From assembly GCF_964340395.1 (NCBI RefSeq), contig NC_135564.1:3838861-3892860 (forward strand): 54,000 nucleotides of DNA. Reading direction: 5' to 3'. The notes beneath the pieces are model-generated. The model was not told the DNA's origin, did not search any database, and saw nothing but the letters and a program-made list of their open reading frames with translations. This DNA is from Glandiceps talaboti. Its lineage: Eukaryota > Hemichordata > Enteropneusta > Spengelidae. Positions 35,735 through 50,733 of the stretch are shown here, piece after piece. Position 1 is the stretch's first letter. Every line of letters starts with the position of its first letter. The translations under genes were made by a program, and so were the position numbers.

Positions 35735-36015
35735 CACCTAACACGTCGGAAAAAACTACTGTGGTACAAATGCAGCTTATTATGGTGGTTTGAATTGTAT
35801 GTAAGCTCAACGTATTCACAGGGTTTGGAGAAATTGTTAGATGTATCAACTGAGCACCTACATTGTAAGACAATGAAACAAACTACACTGACAGCTTTTT
35901 AGGGTTATTTGAATTGTACGTATTAAATTTTGTAGGGTTTTGAGAAATCGTTAGATGTATATTAAAGCACCTAAAATTTTTAAACAAACTACTGTGACAG
36001 CTTTTTATGTAGACT
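35735..36015 (+). repeat. About 120-bp degenerate tandem repeat, three units
   Basis: AGCACCTA...AAACAAACTAC(A/T)(C/G)TGACAGCTTTTTA, GTTTGAATTGTA(C/T)GTA and GGGTTTTGAGAAAT(C/T)GTTAGATGTAT recur three times with moderate divergence. Confidence 0.65.
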
Positions 36016-36104
36016 GTACGATACATCATGTTGTTCAGTCTATCAGGCTTCTCTATGAGTGTTGGCTAATAGCAAGGAATGATTATGGTGGTTTTAATTG
36101 TGAG

Positions 36105-36221
36105 CTGTCATAGCCTGTTCACTGCATTGACTGTGACTTCCATAGCTCTCGTAGCATGTTGACTGCATTGACTGTGACTTCCATAGCTGTTATAGGGGGG
36201 GGGGGGGGGGGGGGGGGGGGG
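36105..36221 (+). repeat. Two-unit 41-bp duplication followed by a 27-base G run
   Basis: CACTGCATTGACTGTGACTTCCATAGCT-type units occur twice in tandem, then TATA and an uninterrupted run of about 27 G (36195-36221). Such runs can form G-quadruplexes and are often mis-sized in assemblies. Confidence 0.85.
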
Positions 36222-36529
36222 ATCAAGACCTATTTCCTTGAAATCGTTCATGTTTAACATAAAATTTTAATACAACAGTGGTTACTTCCGTATTAAAATA
36301 AAATGCATAAAAAATATGAGTTGAAAATTGTTGAAATATTACTGAACTATACACATTTTGTTCTAATTGTATTACAGTACTGTACTATATTTGTACAAGA
36401 TATATTGTTCCTCAACATTGCATATGGCTGGAAATTTGACGAGTCTGATTTCATGGGTTTTAATTTCACTTTTAATTTCATTTTAATCTATATTTCAAAT
36501 ATTCATGAGAAATGACTCCATCAATAATG

Positions 36530-36905
36530 AACAAAATAAAAATGCGAAAACCCTAATGCAATATGTATTTTTTTTATTTCTTTTTTCTCATATTGCTATC
36601 CTAATTTTCAAAGCCTAAACATAAGTAATGTTTCCCCAGCACTATCATGAGCAAAATAAAAATTGCAAAATTAAAATTGCGGAAACCGTAATGCAATATG
36701 TATTTTTTATTTCTTTTTTCTCATATTGCTGTCCTAATTTTCAAAGCCTAAACATAAGTAATGTTTCTCCAGCACTATCATGAGCAAAATAAAAATTGCA
36801 GAAACCCTAATGCAATATGTATTTTTTTTATTTCTTTTTTTTCATATTGCTGTCATAATTTTCACAGCCATTAAACACATGTAATGTTTCCCCAGCACTA
36901 TGATA
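36530..36905 (+). repeat. About 118-135 bp tandem repeat, three units
   Basis: AACC(C/G)TAATGCAATATGTATTT, TTTCTTTTTTCTCATATTGCT, TTTCAAAGCCTAAACATAAG and CCCAGCACTATCATGAGCAA recur three times, beginning near 36550, 36685 and 36803. The second unit carries an extra AAAATTGCAAAATT segment. Confidence 0.85.
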
Positions 36906-39900
36906 TATATTACATTGCCAATTCTTTATGGATATGAAAAAGATCAAAGAACTTCCGCCATCGAAATTATTAGTATAAATCATACTTCAGAATGAAATCA
37001 TCAAGGCGTCAGAGTTCTTTCATGGTTTGAATAGTTTATCACTTAATCAAATCAACAATATATAGTAACAGTTGCCACATAATGAAAGCCGCGAATCTCT
37101 CTATATATGTTCTTTTTCTTTCTTTCTACTTTTTTAACAAAAGGGAAAAACCTTAATTTCCAGACAGTGCAGCTCAGATGACTGAAAGATTTCTTTTTGA
37201 CAAGAGGGAGTAGCCTGTAAGATGGATGTGTGGATGCAAGGTTACATTTTATGTACCTTTAGTCTGACATTTGTGCCAGGTTTGGTTGCAATTGAGTTGC
37301 AGGTATCAGAAACATTGTTATCCATGAAAGGACAGACAGGTCATTTTTATATCACCATCTGAGCTCTTCCACTGGGGCTAACAGGCAAATGTCTGCCTTA
37401 CATTTGTAGCCCTCATTGCCAAGTGGGTCAGAACTGCAGTGACTTTTATCACAGTGTTGTTGTCGTTTATCCGGTCTTAGATTTTACAGTGAATATATAC
37501 GCACACTAACCTTTAAACATCTGCAGTATTAGGAGTATCAGTTTTCCTTGCTGAAGGAAATGTAAAACTAACAGATACACCACTCAGATCAAATATCACT
37601 CAGCATCATAAATTTCCTATTTCTAATAATCACAAGTAATAAAAGTAGGGGTGAAGATTGATTTAATACTAACACTGTTGGAGGTCACTTTAAGACGCAC
37701 TCACTTCAATGATTTGTGATTTTCTTATTACTTCACAAAGTGGTACAAAGAAACAAAATTACAATAATACATATTGGTATTATCCACTTTTGAAAATGAT
37801 GTCAAGAAATTTCTTACATTTGTAAATTTAAGTAAGTAAGATAGACTTTGTCAATCATCACAAACAATATCTAGAAGGTGCAAATTTACCTAATTGTTAT
37901 GCAAGCCACATCCTTGACATACACACACAAGTGTATTATACATGTAGCCCACAGACTGGGCTATCTTGCTCAACATAATGGTGAATGAATGATGTTCTAA
38001 AGCCAGAGAGCCAAGTCTCTGGGAACACACATGTGCCCTGTTAAAATGAACAGTCATGGCATTATTGTTTCCGCTGCAGGCAAACACTTCATATATCAAA
38101 TTAGTACATGTGAATGCTATGGAAAATTATTATTCGCTATATATATTACGATATACATTTTTTTCTCTGACACAGCTGGATTCCCTTACCAGTAACAATT
38201 ACATACACATAATAGAAATACTGTTACCTAAACAAAACACAAAGCTAGACAGGAACTCTGTACAATGAATGTCTCCAGGCAAACCACAGAGCACTCAATG
38301 TATACAGAAGAGCTATCAGAAATCAGTGGTATCTGTGCTATACTTTTAAGATTAGCTAATTTGCATAATATGTCTGTTTCATGTAAATAACTGAATGTGA
38401 TATCATAACACCTGTGAAAATATATAACATGGCAATTCAGTTGTCATCAAGTTTTTTTTCCCTATTGCCATGGTAATATATATGTATATATGATCGATTT
38501 AGTGATCCCTACCTGCTCTCTAGAGTCTTCAGTTTGGTATGATTTATTGAAATCTACAATGTATGCAACCTTTACAGTTGCCTTGCGTGTACACTCAAAA
38601 TTTTATCATCACTTTACGAATCACTCTCTTGTTAAAGCGAACCTTAAAACAGTAGTAATGTTATAGAAAATAGTTCTTTTATTTTCTTTTTATTACCTAT
38701 AAAAAACAGTATGATTCCCACTGGAAACCCATGATACCCACATAGAGAATATACTAGTAATTGAAAATAAAAATTGTAGCCATAAAAAATGCCATAACAG
38801 CAGTTGTAAAAATTCAAGAAATCTAATAAATTTGGAGTTTCGCATGAACATAGAGTGTGACAGCTTTATGTATATGGTAGTAGTTGAGAAATCTGAACTA
38901 TAACATCAGCTGCAATATTTCAAATAATGTTGTCTTGGGATAAATATACTCATATTTGCACTATGTCCAACCAGTTGCACTGCCTGCCTCTGTCTCATTC
39001 ATGCCTCATTTATTCAGTATAAACTACTTGGCATACAGACTAATCAATGTGGGTAAACATCAACTAGTGACTTGCTTTTCACTGTTTGGACAAATAACTT
39101 TTATATTGTGTATCACAATACATGCTGAAAAGGTACACACATACAATGTATACAACAATGAAATGGCATCATCCTAAAATAGAACTGGTGGGAAATATTT
39201 CTGAATGACTTAATTTCTTTTTGGGATATAGTTCAAGATTAAATCATGACCTCATCAGTCATCCATATCTAATAAGTAGACATGCATGTCAAATAAGAAA
39301 ACCCTGAAATTATCATTTTTTATTAAAGTCAAGAAGACCACGCAGGTACAAGGAAGGAAGTCTTTAATACTGGTTTTGACATGCCAATCTGTTGCCAAAT
39401 TCTTACAAGGTAGGAAATCTATGCAAATTTTATAAGACACCCCCCCCCCCCCCCTTATAAGTATGGCGATATGTGCAAGTTTTGCCAGATATCATCTCTC
39501 TGTTCCCAGGGTTCCTAAACCTTACACAAAAACACTAAATAATTGAAATGGAACTTAATTCAAATCAAAACTAATTTGCTAAATATGCAGTAATGGTCAA
39601 CGAACCCAATAGCACAGGATATGTCACTTGTAAATCAGAGTGAATGATATAAGACCACATTAAATGCATTCAACACTGCATGTATCAATTACAATTTCAA
39701 TTCTACCTGTATGCTTATAGCTGCATCACACATATACCTATCTCACACTACATACTACATCTACTCAATAAAGTTTAACTAGATAAATTGGTTCAATTCT
39801 CAAGATAAACAGTCTGCACACACACACACAACGCATGATTATGTTTCAAGAAGGTATTTATTTCAGTGCTCTGTTGCATTCATCTTCTACTGTTTCAGAA

Positions 39901-40130
39901 CTTACTGTAACTTCAATACAATGTAAATGCCTGATTAATTTCATTTCTGGATAAAACTTATGTGTGGATACATTTGAACTATTTCTAACTACATTGTATA
40001 TATAAATAAAATAAACTGTAAAGTCTTTCTGGCCAAGACGTTTCACTCAGGTTTTGCTGAGCTACCTTAGTAGGCCCAATCCATCTCATACTAATTATTG
40101 TGTACGTCCAGTCACGTGATGTGGTGATGT

Positions 40131-40131
<1 letters not shown>
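36906..40131. other. AT-rich intron without recognised genes
   Basis: A run of 15 C lies at 39440-39454 between GTCTTATAA-like arms. Open frames at 37890-38268, 38956-39177 and 39255-39440 are unrecognised and AT-driven. Confidence 0.5.
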
Positions 40132-42340
<2,209 letters not shown>

Positions 42341-42344
42341 CAAA

Positions 42345-42765
42345 AGATTCACCTCCAAATAACAGAAGAAGAACAGTACATACATTGTAGGTATGAAATT
42401 TACAAAATTTTCATGTGAAATCAACAAAAATCTAACTGCCACCCTATACATGTACAAGCCAATGACATTTTCACCTCCAAATAACAGAAGAGCAAAAGTA
42501 TCTGTCCATTGTAGGTACATGTATGAAATTCATAGGAAGAAAAATTATGTGAAATAAACAAAATGTAAGTCATAGACCTCATCATGCCATTAAGCAAATC
42601 ATACTATGTGCGAAATTTACAAAATTTTCCGATGAAATTGACAAAATCTCACTCATGGACCAGTCATCTTGCCACACTAGCAAGCCAATGACATGTTCAC
42701 CTCCAAATAATGGAAGAGCAAATGAAGTTTTCAAAATTTTATGTATGGAATCTAAAAATTAATCT
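42345..42765 (+). repeat. Degenerate tandem repeat, about 115-125 bp
   Basis: CACCTCCAAATAA(C/T)(A/G)GAAGA(G)CAAA recurs at 42351, 42472 and 42700. Between copies are TATGAAATTTACAAAATTTT, GTGAAAT(C/A)(A/G)ACAAAATCT and CAAGCCAATGACAT. One intermediate unit (about 42590) has lost the CACCTCC part. Confidence 0.75.
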
Positions 42766-43484
42766 AAATTCTCTCATGTTACCACACAGACATGCCAAGA
42801 AAACTATGACCTTTTCACAGAGCATGTCATTCATCCCCTAGGAACCTTTTACTTGATTAACAAAGGACCTCAAGGACTATATGCCTCATTATTAGGTCAC
42901 TTACTTACCCCATGTTAATAGCTTGAACTAACCCATATACTACATTGTACACACTGATGGGACTTGTTTTATCAATCTTATCACAATACAATCTGGACAC
43001 AAAAACATGTCTTAATAGTATAATAAACCACCTCTGTTACCGTACATGTAGCTTCAAGGCTTGCTGCTGATATATGAAGTGAACTTTGTAAGGGTTTACA
43101 CAAGTTGAGTTGAAATGATTATTTCATACTTTGATAACTCTATAGAAAGGGAGGATGAATTCCTAAAAAAGTGAAATCTCTCAAATAATGAAGCACAAAC
43201 TTCAGGTTTAGACCTGTCTGGGCGTAGTTTATGATGCATATTTATTAGGTATTCCGGTACTGATACGGTATTGTACTGACTGAAGCAAACTTAACCAAAC
43301 TTGCAACTCAAAGCAAACCTGGTATTTAGATATAACCCATAAACATTCCAATGACATAATTTATCATACATATATAAAAATTTCAGCAAAATCCTACTCA
43401 GCACTCAACTGTTATAACAATGCCAGAAGACAATTTTAATGTTGTAGAAGACATGCATTGACATTAACTTTATACTAGAATGTG

Positions 43485-43552
43485 GTTTTATTTAAGTATT
43501 TTCACCCTTGTAAAAAGCTTGTAAACTTCAAGTTTGTGCTCCTCTAACTCTA
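43485..43552 (-). mobile_element. Fragment of the TTAA-type element
   Basis: Read on the minus strand, TTAGAGGAGCACAAACTTGA, AGTTTACAAGCTTTTTAC and AAGGGTGAAAATACT match the left end of the element at 11027. Only about 68 bp are retained. Confidence 0.5.
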
Positions 43553-45225
43553 ATTATTTTGTTCCCAACAAAAATACTGTACATGTGTAACAGCTCCATT
43601 TTTTTGTAACAGCCTCAAAATTCTAGTCATAATTTCAACTTTTGTAGATACCCCCAAAAATCATTATCATCATGCCAGCAGTTGTTGCCAATCAACTCCC
43701 TAACTTACTTATTTGGAATACAGGAATGCCATCTACATCTACATGTAAATGTATTGTAATCAACATTTACACAGATTCGCATTGGTAACTACCCATGACA
43801 TTTGATATTTATTTTATAAATTATTTAAGTACAAAAACGTTATAGTTTCTTACATGAACAATTTACAACAATGATTATGAACTGCACTAGATTTCTACTG
43901 AGATGGAGAATATGCAATGCTACATGTGTGATCTCAGATGGCACAATTTGGCATTATAGTCTAGAACTACGGGGTAAGCTTTCATACAGACGCCATGCCC
44001 TGACTTCAAAGAACACAGTTGTCAAGGATACTGTAGGTTTTGGTTTCGAGAAAAATACCAATTAAACCCACTGACATCAGCAATCTTTATGACTGATCTC
44101 TGAATATATATCAGTTCAAAGCAACGCTTAATAGACTATATTAATAAGAAAACAAATGCAATGGCTGGTAGACATTAAGATCTAAACAAAACATGCCCTG
44201 GGGAAGGTGACATCAATACCAGCAAAACAAACTCTCTAGCTATACCCCACCACAGTAACTATTACAATAGAGACGACCTTGTGTGACCTCTGCTATATTT
44301 GGTGTTTATCACATGAAAACACTTCATTGTTCCAGACACTTTGAACAAAGTCCTTATTTTGACTGACAGGAAATCATTTACATACAAAGGTTGATGACTG
44401 AGTGGGTGACTGCAAATTTTAGACATTACTTAATAATACAAAATGTATGTGGGTGGCTATATATAATACATGACTTGTACCGTACATGAGCACAACTTGT
44501 ATGTTACTTCACACATACTGTCACATTAGACCTTGCACAGCAATAGTCTTAATACTTTACATGTGGGATCATTTTCTATGACCTCTCTCTCATGGCTCTA
44601 AACATATATATATAGTCAAATGGGCAAATTCTACTGAAAATCTATCTAACTTCTGCTGGGGAAAGGTTGAACAGCACATGTCAGTCTAGTAGTCCATCAC
44701 ACACTGACAGGCAGTTGCAATTGGGTATATACTTTGTGTTCAGTTTACTACAAACTCAACCTCCCGTCTTAAAGTAAGTCACGTGAGAACATGATAACAT
44801 CATCATTTTACAGCCATACTCCAACAGCATTAAACTACCACAGTCAGTGGTAAGAACAGAATGTCATGCTAGAGAAAGCAATTTGATGATACAATGGAGA
44901 CTGAGATCACAGCAAATGCGCCAACACCTACATAGTTTCCAGACCAGCACATAACGACTGAAAATTCTCAAGGTATACTTTATCAAAATGTAGAGTGCTG
45001 TGTTGGTCTGGAAACTTATGTTTGGAATCTCTTGGGTGAAGAGATATCTTGAGATTTGAAACCACATATAGTCTCTAGACTACAATATGGATGTTTGCTC
45101 CTCCAGATTGCGATGTAATCTGCCCTTCTCGTTTCAGTTGGATTACCATCGAATCCTCAGGTACACACACCCACATTGGGGCAATACTGTGAACTGATTC
45201 TTATCACTCTTACACAGTTTTAGCT
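43553..45225. other. AT-rich intron, includes dispersed repeat copy 2
   Basis: No gene is recognised. Small open frames at 43871-44065 and 44864-45067 have no known match. The dispersed repeat at 44745-44895 is listed separately. Confidence 0.5.
44745..44895 (+). repeat. Dispersed repeat, copy 2 of 2
   Basis: Homologous in order and orientation to 4125-4290: CTCAACCTCCCGTCTTAA, GCATTAAACTACCACAG, TCAGTGGTAAGAA and GAATGTCATGCTAGAGAAAG. Confidence 0.6.
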
Positions 45226-45229
45226 TATG

Positions 45230-45490
45230 TTAAATTTTACCTATGTGGTAAGTTCATTTTACACAACGTTCAGTTTTACTTGATCATGTGCAGTTTTACC
45301 TACACATTGTAAATTGTTCAGTTTTACCAATAAATGTTCAGTTTTATTTATTAATATTCAGTTTTATCTATGAATGTTCAGTTTTGCCTACAAATATTCA
45401 GTTTTTACATATTCAGTTTTTACCTACAAATGTTCAATTTTACCTACATGTATAAAAATGTTCAGTTTTACCAATGAATGTTCAGCTTCA
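45230..45490 (+). repeat. About 20-bp degenerate tandem repeat (TTCAGTTTTACCTA)
   Basis: Roughly eleven copies of ATGTTCAGTTTTACC(T/A)A(C/T)(A)AA occur. A stray copy (ATGTTCAGTTTTACCTAA) at about 45850 lies just beyond the MITE at 45572-45827, suggesting the MITE inserted at or next to the array edge. Confidence 0.85.
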
Positions 45491-45571
45491 CTAGACTGTA
45501 AGATACGTCTTATTGCTAAGCCATGATACATGTACATGTACAGCTGTGTCCCAACAAATCATATCTAAACG

Positions 45572-45827
45572 CCAAGTTGCATGAGGCAATTCAGTGAGCA
45601 ATCCATCGCATGCAATGAGGCTAGCAACTACAACTGAGTGTGTATACAAGGCAATGCGACTGACGAGCAACTTGCAATAAGTTGCAGAAAATATGTGTTG
45701 GATTCCTTGAGATGCAACTTGTTGTCGTCCCAAGGTATTGCGATTATGTGCATACATAAAGCAATTCATTGCATGTGACAAATTGCTTAAAGTGTATTGC
45801 TCACCAAACTGCCTCATATAAACTTGG
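45572..45827. mobile_element. MITE with about 30-bp imperfect terminal inverted repeats
   Basis: The left end CCAAGTTGCATGAGGCAATT then CAGTGAGCAAT pairs with the right end, which reads CCAAGTTTATATGAGGCAG then TTTGGTGAGCAAT in reverse complement. It is 256 bp, non-coding and rich in GTTGC/GCAAC motifs. The 108-codon minus-strand open frame (45491-45817) spans the element and has no known match. Confidence 0.75.
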
Positions 45828-45829
45828 TA

Positions 45830-46958
45830 TTTTCAAACTATATTTTACGTAATGTTCAGTTTTACCTAATTGTCTACAGCTTTCTATCTTACCTACCAAC
45901 ACTTAACAAAACTGTATGAAGTATTACAACGTGTAGCATGAAAAACGATGATGTTGCTGGCAGTATAAAACTACTGCCAATGGCAATGTGTACAACTGAA
46001 ATCCAATGTCTGACAATGACATGCACGTGCAGTGAGAGAAACACACCTCAAACATGAAAACATCCCTACAGGATAATGGAACATCCCATGGACTTTAGTC
46101 AAGTAATTATGTAACAGTGTATAAACATACCTCATGGACACTTTTGGACTAACTTGAAAACCACTGATTGGATCACGTTCAATTTTTCATCTAGACATTA
46201 ATGTGTCCACCAAATCTCAAGGCAATCGGTCTGGCGGTTTTTGACTTTAAATTGTTTACACACGCACACAACAACACATAGACATAGTTTGTGATGACTA
46301 TAACCACACTTTAGTTGTGCTAAAAATGGACCATCTACCTGTATTGTAACATAGTGATAATTTACATACATATACTGAATGGTACAATGTGATCAGAACA
46401 CCACACACAGCTGATACAATAGTTTTCAGAACTCAAACAACAGACAGTCTGTACCAAGCTGACCTATTTTAAACGTGTTTTCCATAACAATAAGTTCCTC
46501 AGGGATGACCACACAATGTCACACAAACTCAACAAATGTCGAATGTTCACTATTTATGATGCAACAAGGCAGTAATATTCTATTTCAGGTACCGAAAATT
46601 GTAACTCATCTGACATACACATTTTTTTCATGACAATAGGTTCCTTCCTTGAAACAGTAGCATCTATGGCATGGTTACTGAAATACTACATGTATCTAAA
46701 CCACAAAATGAAACGCCCAAAATTCTGTTCCCATTCTTTATCCACCAATATTTTTAGAATCCGCCATTGACCTTCAACTCAATGGGTCATCACATTTGGT
46801 GAATAATGATGAATTCCTTATAATTATTTTATAGTGTATTTATGAACAGCTGTGCATTATTTGATAAGGTTTTATTACCCCTATTTGACAGTTCTGCATT
46901 GTGCCTGTTATACAGTGCCATTTTTAATTTTACAGACAGGCGTATACTTCTGCTAGGC
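45830..46958. other. AT-rich intron without recognised features
   Basis: Nothing is seen beyond the stray TTCAGTTTTACC unit near 45850. Confidence 0.5.
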
Positions 46959-46959
46959 A

Positions 46960-47200
46960 AGCTTGGAAACCTACATTTTTTTTGTGTGAGAGAGAGTAGC
47001 CTACATGTACCTGTAGACTTGAGAACAACTATCGCTACAATATTCCACTATCCTGACATTTTGAATTTTTGAATTCTCGCTCCTGAAAGAACGGAGTTTA
47101 AATTCCAAAATAAAAATGTCAGTTAGGATAGCAGAATAGTGTAAGTAGTGATAGTTCTTGAAGTCTACAACTAGGCTTGGGAGAGAGAGGGTTTCCAGCT
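46960..47200. mobile_element. Imperfect palindromic element, about 240 bp
   Basis: The left arm (GGAAACC...GAGAGAGAGTAG...TGTAGACTTGAGAACAACTATCGC...CCACTATCCTGACATTTT) pairs with the reverse complement of the right arm (GGAAACCCTCTCTCTC...TTGTAGACTTCAAGAACTATCAC...CTGCTATCCTAACTGACATTTT). The centre lies near 47075-47095. It is non-coding and probably an old MITE. Confidence 0.65.
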
Positions 47201-49330
47201 ATATTTGACTAGATTATTTTAAAAACATTTTAGCCAAAAGTGACACCAGGGTAACAATAGATGCCACACATTTGTTGTTCCATTGTGTTAATTTCATGTC
47301 ATTGTGTCAAACAAACAAACAACAAATACAAGTAACCCGAATCACAATACCAGATTGAAACCAACAAGAAATCTGACTACTCCATAAAAGAACATCAGTT
47401 TACACTTTCACAGTGCAAATTTTACGACACTGGTAATCCAGCCTTAGGCCGGACTACTAAGAACAGTAAGAGAGACACAAACTAAATCTATTGCTCTTCA
47501 ATATAGTAGATTACACAAGTGGGTGATAGCAGTTCCTCTGTTGTACAATTCTAATCACCCTGTGATCAAGGCAGTGTACATATTCAAAACTATAACAAAA
47601 TCTGCAATTTCACAGTGAAAGACATCATACCCCCAGTACATGTACTTTAATTTCACATGAATTTTCCTTTCAGAAGATAGTATTCACCATCACAAAAAAT
47701 TTGTTTCCTTAGTTGATACCACAACTTTTTTTTTTAAGTGTATTGAATGAAATGTACACATATTGGTATTTCAAACAAGCACATGGGTTGTCTTTCCAAC
47801 TCAAGAAAATATTATTGTGTATCCTTTCATGATAATGATGTTTATTATGCACTGTATATACCTGTACTTGTATTATATCATCCAATTGTTATTTTTATCT
47901 TGTTTCATATTCGATTGAGCAAATAAACAATATGGACGACCGTACATACTAGTGAAGTAGCCCTCTTCTGGTTGAATTGATCTGTAGTAGTTAAAGGTAT
48001 AAATAAGAGACACCGCGGACAAGCAATTCTTTCTTATCACATGGTTTTGCCAAGCCTGTTGAACACTACTGAACACTATGGACAGTTGTGATACCACAGC
48101 TTGATATTATAATATCATTATCACTTACTGATCCTATAAATAACTACTTGTATATCAGTTAGTGTTTACGATGTCATAAATTTCTGTGTAATAAGTCACA
48201 TTGATGGTACCAGGAAGCTTGTTCAATACTATATGACAAATATATGTCCGATGAATGGGAAGTGTCATACAGTCTGTATTGTGGAACAAAAAGTACTACA
48301 AAGCTATCAAAGATATCAAAAGTGTCCTACTTGAAATGTTGGCTTCCAGGTCAATTCTTAAAATGTTTCAAACATTCTATCATGCATGTATGCTTCAGTT
48401 GAAATCACGCTAATATTTCAATAATTCATTCAGCATCATGTACTTCAAATGACAACAGTTTTATATGAGTTAATTACATTAATATTGTGTTATTATAAAA
48501 ATATAACTGCATGTAACTTTGTGCCCTACCAAATGGGGACAATGTGATGCTTCCATCAAGTTTCCTCTGTACTGTATTACTGAAACTTTGAATAACAAGG
48601 GCATTAAAACACATTCACATGCTGTTAATAGTCGGGGTCACACTGATATGGAGGCACTCACAGCTCTATTTTAATATTTCTATATTTATCATGACCCTAT
48701 AACCGACTCTTTATTTCTTGGACCTGACAAAAAAATCTTAAAATAATGCCCTCTATGGCTATATCAGGAAAACACAATATCACTGATAGGATAATGCCAA
48801 TGCCAAAAGCATAATTTCTAAACATAATAATTTATCACAGAAATCAGGAACTATAATAAATTAATATAGTTCATAATATTCTTCTGTATTCATACTGCAC
48901 CACAGATGCACCACAAACATGTACAGGTACACAGTACAGCCTTACTTATACAAATGTATCTCCATCCATTTAACAGGCTGACAGTCCCATTATCTTCAAG
49001 GTTACGATAAGAAACTAATTTTCAAAAAGGATCATCCATCTAACACAGAGTCAGTAACTTTGAATGACAAGGGCAAGGCATGATATATGCATAATTTAGT
49101 CAAGTTCATAAGAATTTTATATACAATCAGCAAGTACATCATACATGTACACACAAAAGGTCACCTAATTTGATTGACAAGGCCAACATATTTGTCAAGT
49201 TCATGTTAACATTGAGTTAACACAGCATCACCTCCTTTCACTGAGTTCACAAAATGTCGTCTACATTGTATACTGATTGACAAGGTGAAGGGGAATTGTA
49301 CATATATGTGTATGTTTCAATCAAGTTGAT
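47201..49330. other. AT-rich intron without recognised features
   Basis: No gene, RNA or tandem repeat is recognised. The minus-strand open frame at 47873-48097 is unrecognised. Confidence 0.5.
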
Positions 49331-49870
49331 GTTGACTAAGTTAATTAAGAAACAAAGTCACTGTTGACTTAAGTTAATACAACTACTGACACTGACTGAG
49401 TTAACAGTCACTGATATTGACTATTAAGTAACAAACAATCACTGACAATGACTTAACAGTCAGTGAGATTGACTAAGTTAAGGAACATAGTTACTGAAAA
49501 TGACTGAGTTAACATAGTCACTGATGTTGACTATGTTAACAGTCACTGACTGATTTGACACAGTTACTGGTGTTAATTGACTATGTCAACACACACTGAC
49601 AGTAAGCTAAGTCACTGATAGTGACACTGACTAAGTTTAAGTAACTGACACTGATGACACAGTCATTGGATATTGACAAATTTAATAGTCACTTACACTG
49701 ACTGAGTTAAAACAGTCACTGGTATAGACACTACATTTTGTATCCTTGAGTTGACACACAGTCACTAGTATACTATCCCTGAGTTAATACACAGTCACTG
49801 GTGTTACACTATCCCCGAGTTAACACACAGTCACTGACATTGACTGACAACATCAATAAACTAGGTTATC
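49330..49870 (+). repeat. Degenerate short tandem repeat (TTGACTGAGTTAACAC-AGTCACTGA)
   Basis: About 16-18 irregular units of roughly 25-40 bp are built from GACTGAGTTAACA, CAGTCACTGA and TATTGACT. GTTAAC palindromes recur. Units are strongly diverged, so boundaries are approximate. Confidence 0.75.
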
Positions 49871-50491
49871 ACAACTGTGTCATCAAATGCAATGACACAG
49901 TTTGCAATTATGAATAAATCAATAGCCATCATACCATGGAATTCACCTCCAGTGCTGTCCTAGATTTGACAGATTGTCAATACATTCAGTTTCTAAGGCA
50001 ATGTCCTGTTTTTCATAATCCTATTGTCGACATGAGCGAAATTGTTATGACCAATTATGTTATGATTTTAATAACTTTTTAATGGTTCATATTCATTCAT
50101 TTATGATTGCAGTTATTGATTGTAACTTGTATGCCATGCCAGATAATATCGATATTTTATATCGTTGAAACACGACTTACATTTAACTTTCATCATAAAT
50201 TCTACATAGCAGAACCTGTTTAGTTGATTTCAAATTCATAAATATTGTTAAAAAGTGACTGACGACCAAGTTAACTGCTATTATGGGCTAACCATGACTA
50301 AATGCATGTTTACTGTCACATCGTACCACAGGGAAATAAGTCTGTAAAATCATAGTTTCCTTGTACAGATTTCCTCCTCTGTTACTGGGTTGCATAAGCT
50401 TTTAACAAAAAATATTCCATTAATCCATTATGGCCTTAGTATCTAGGCATCCTAATGTCTACAGAATTACTACAGCAGTATTATCTCGCAT

Positions 50492-50733
50492 GATTCTGCA
50501 GTAACTACAGAGCAGTGAGGTAAAATGATTTCACAGTAACTACAGAGCAGTGAGGTAAAATGATTTCACAGTAACTACAGAGCAGTGAGGTAAAATGATT
50601 TCACAGTAACTATGGAACAGTGAGGTAAAATGATTTCACAGTAACTACGGAACAGTGAGGTAAAATGATTCCGCAGTAACTACAGAGCAGTGAGGTAAAA
50701 TGATTCTGCAGGAACTACGGAACAGTGAAGTAA
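50492..50733 (+). repeat. 35-bp minisatellite, about 7 copies
   Basis: The unit is TGATTTCACAGTAACTACAG followed by AGCAGTGAGGTAAAA. Early and late units have CTGCAG in place of TTCACAG. The period of 35 is constant, so this is a young array. Confidence 0.93.

Noticed and set aside
45491-45817. 108-codon minus-strand frame
   Set aside because: It spans a MITE including both terminal repeats, so it is not a gene.
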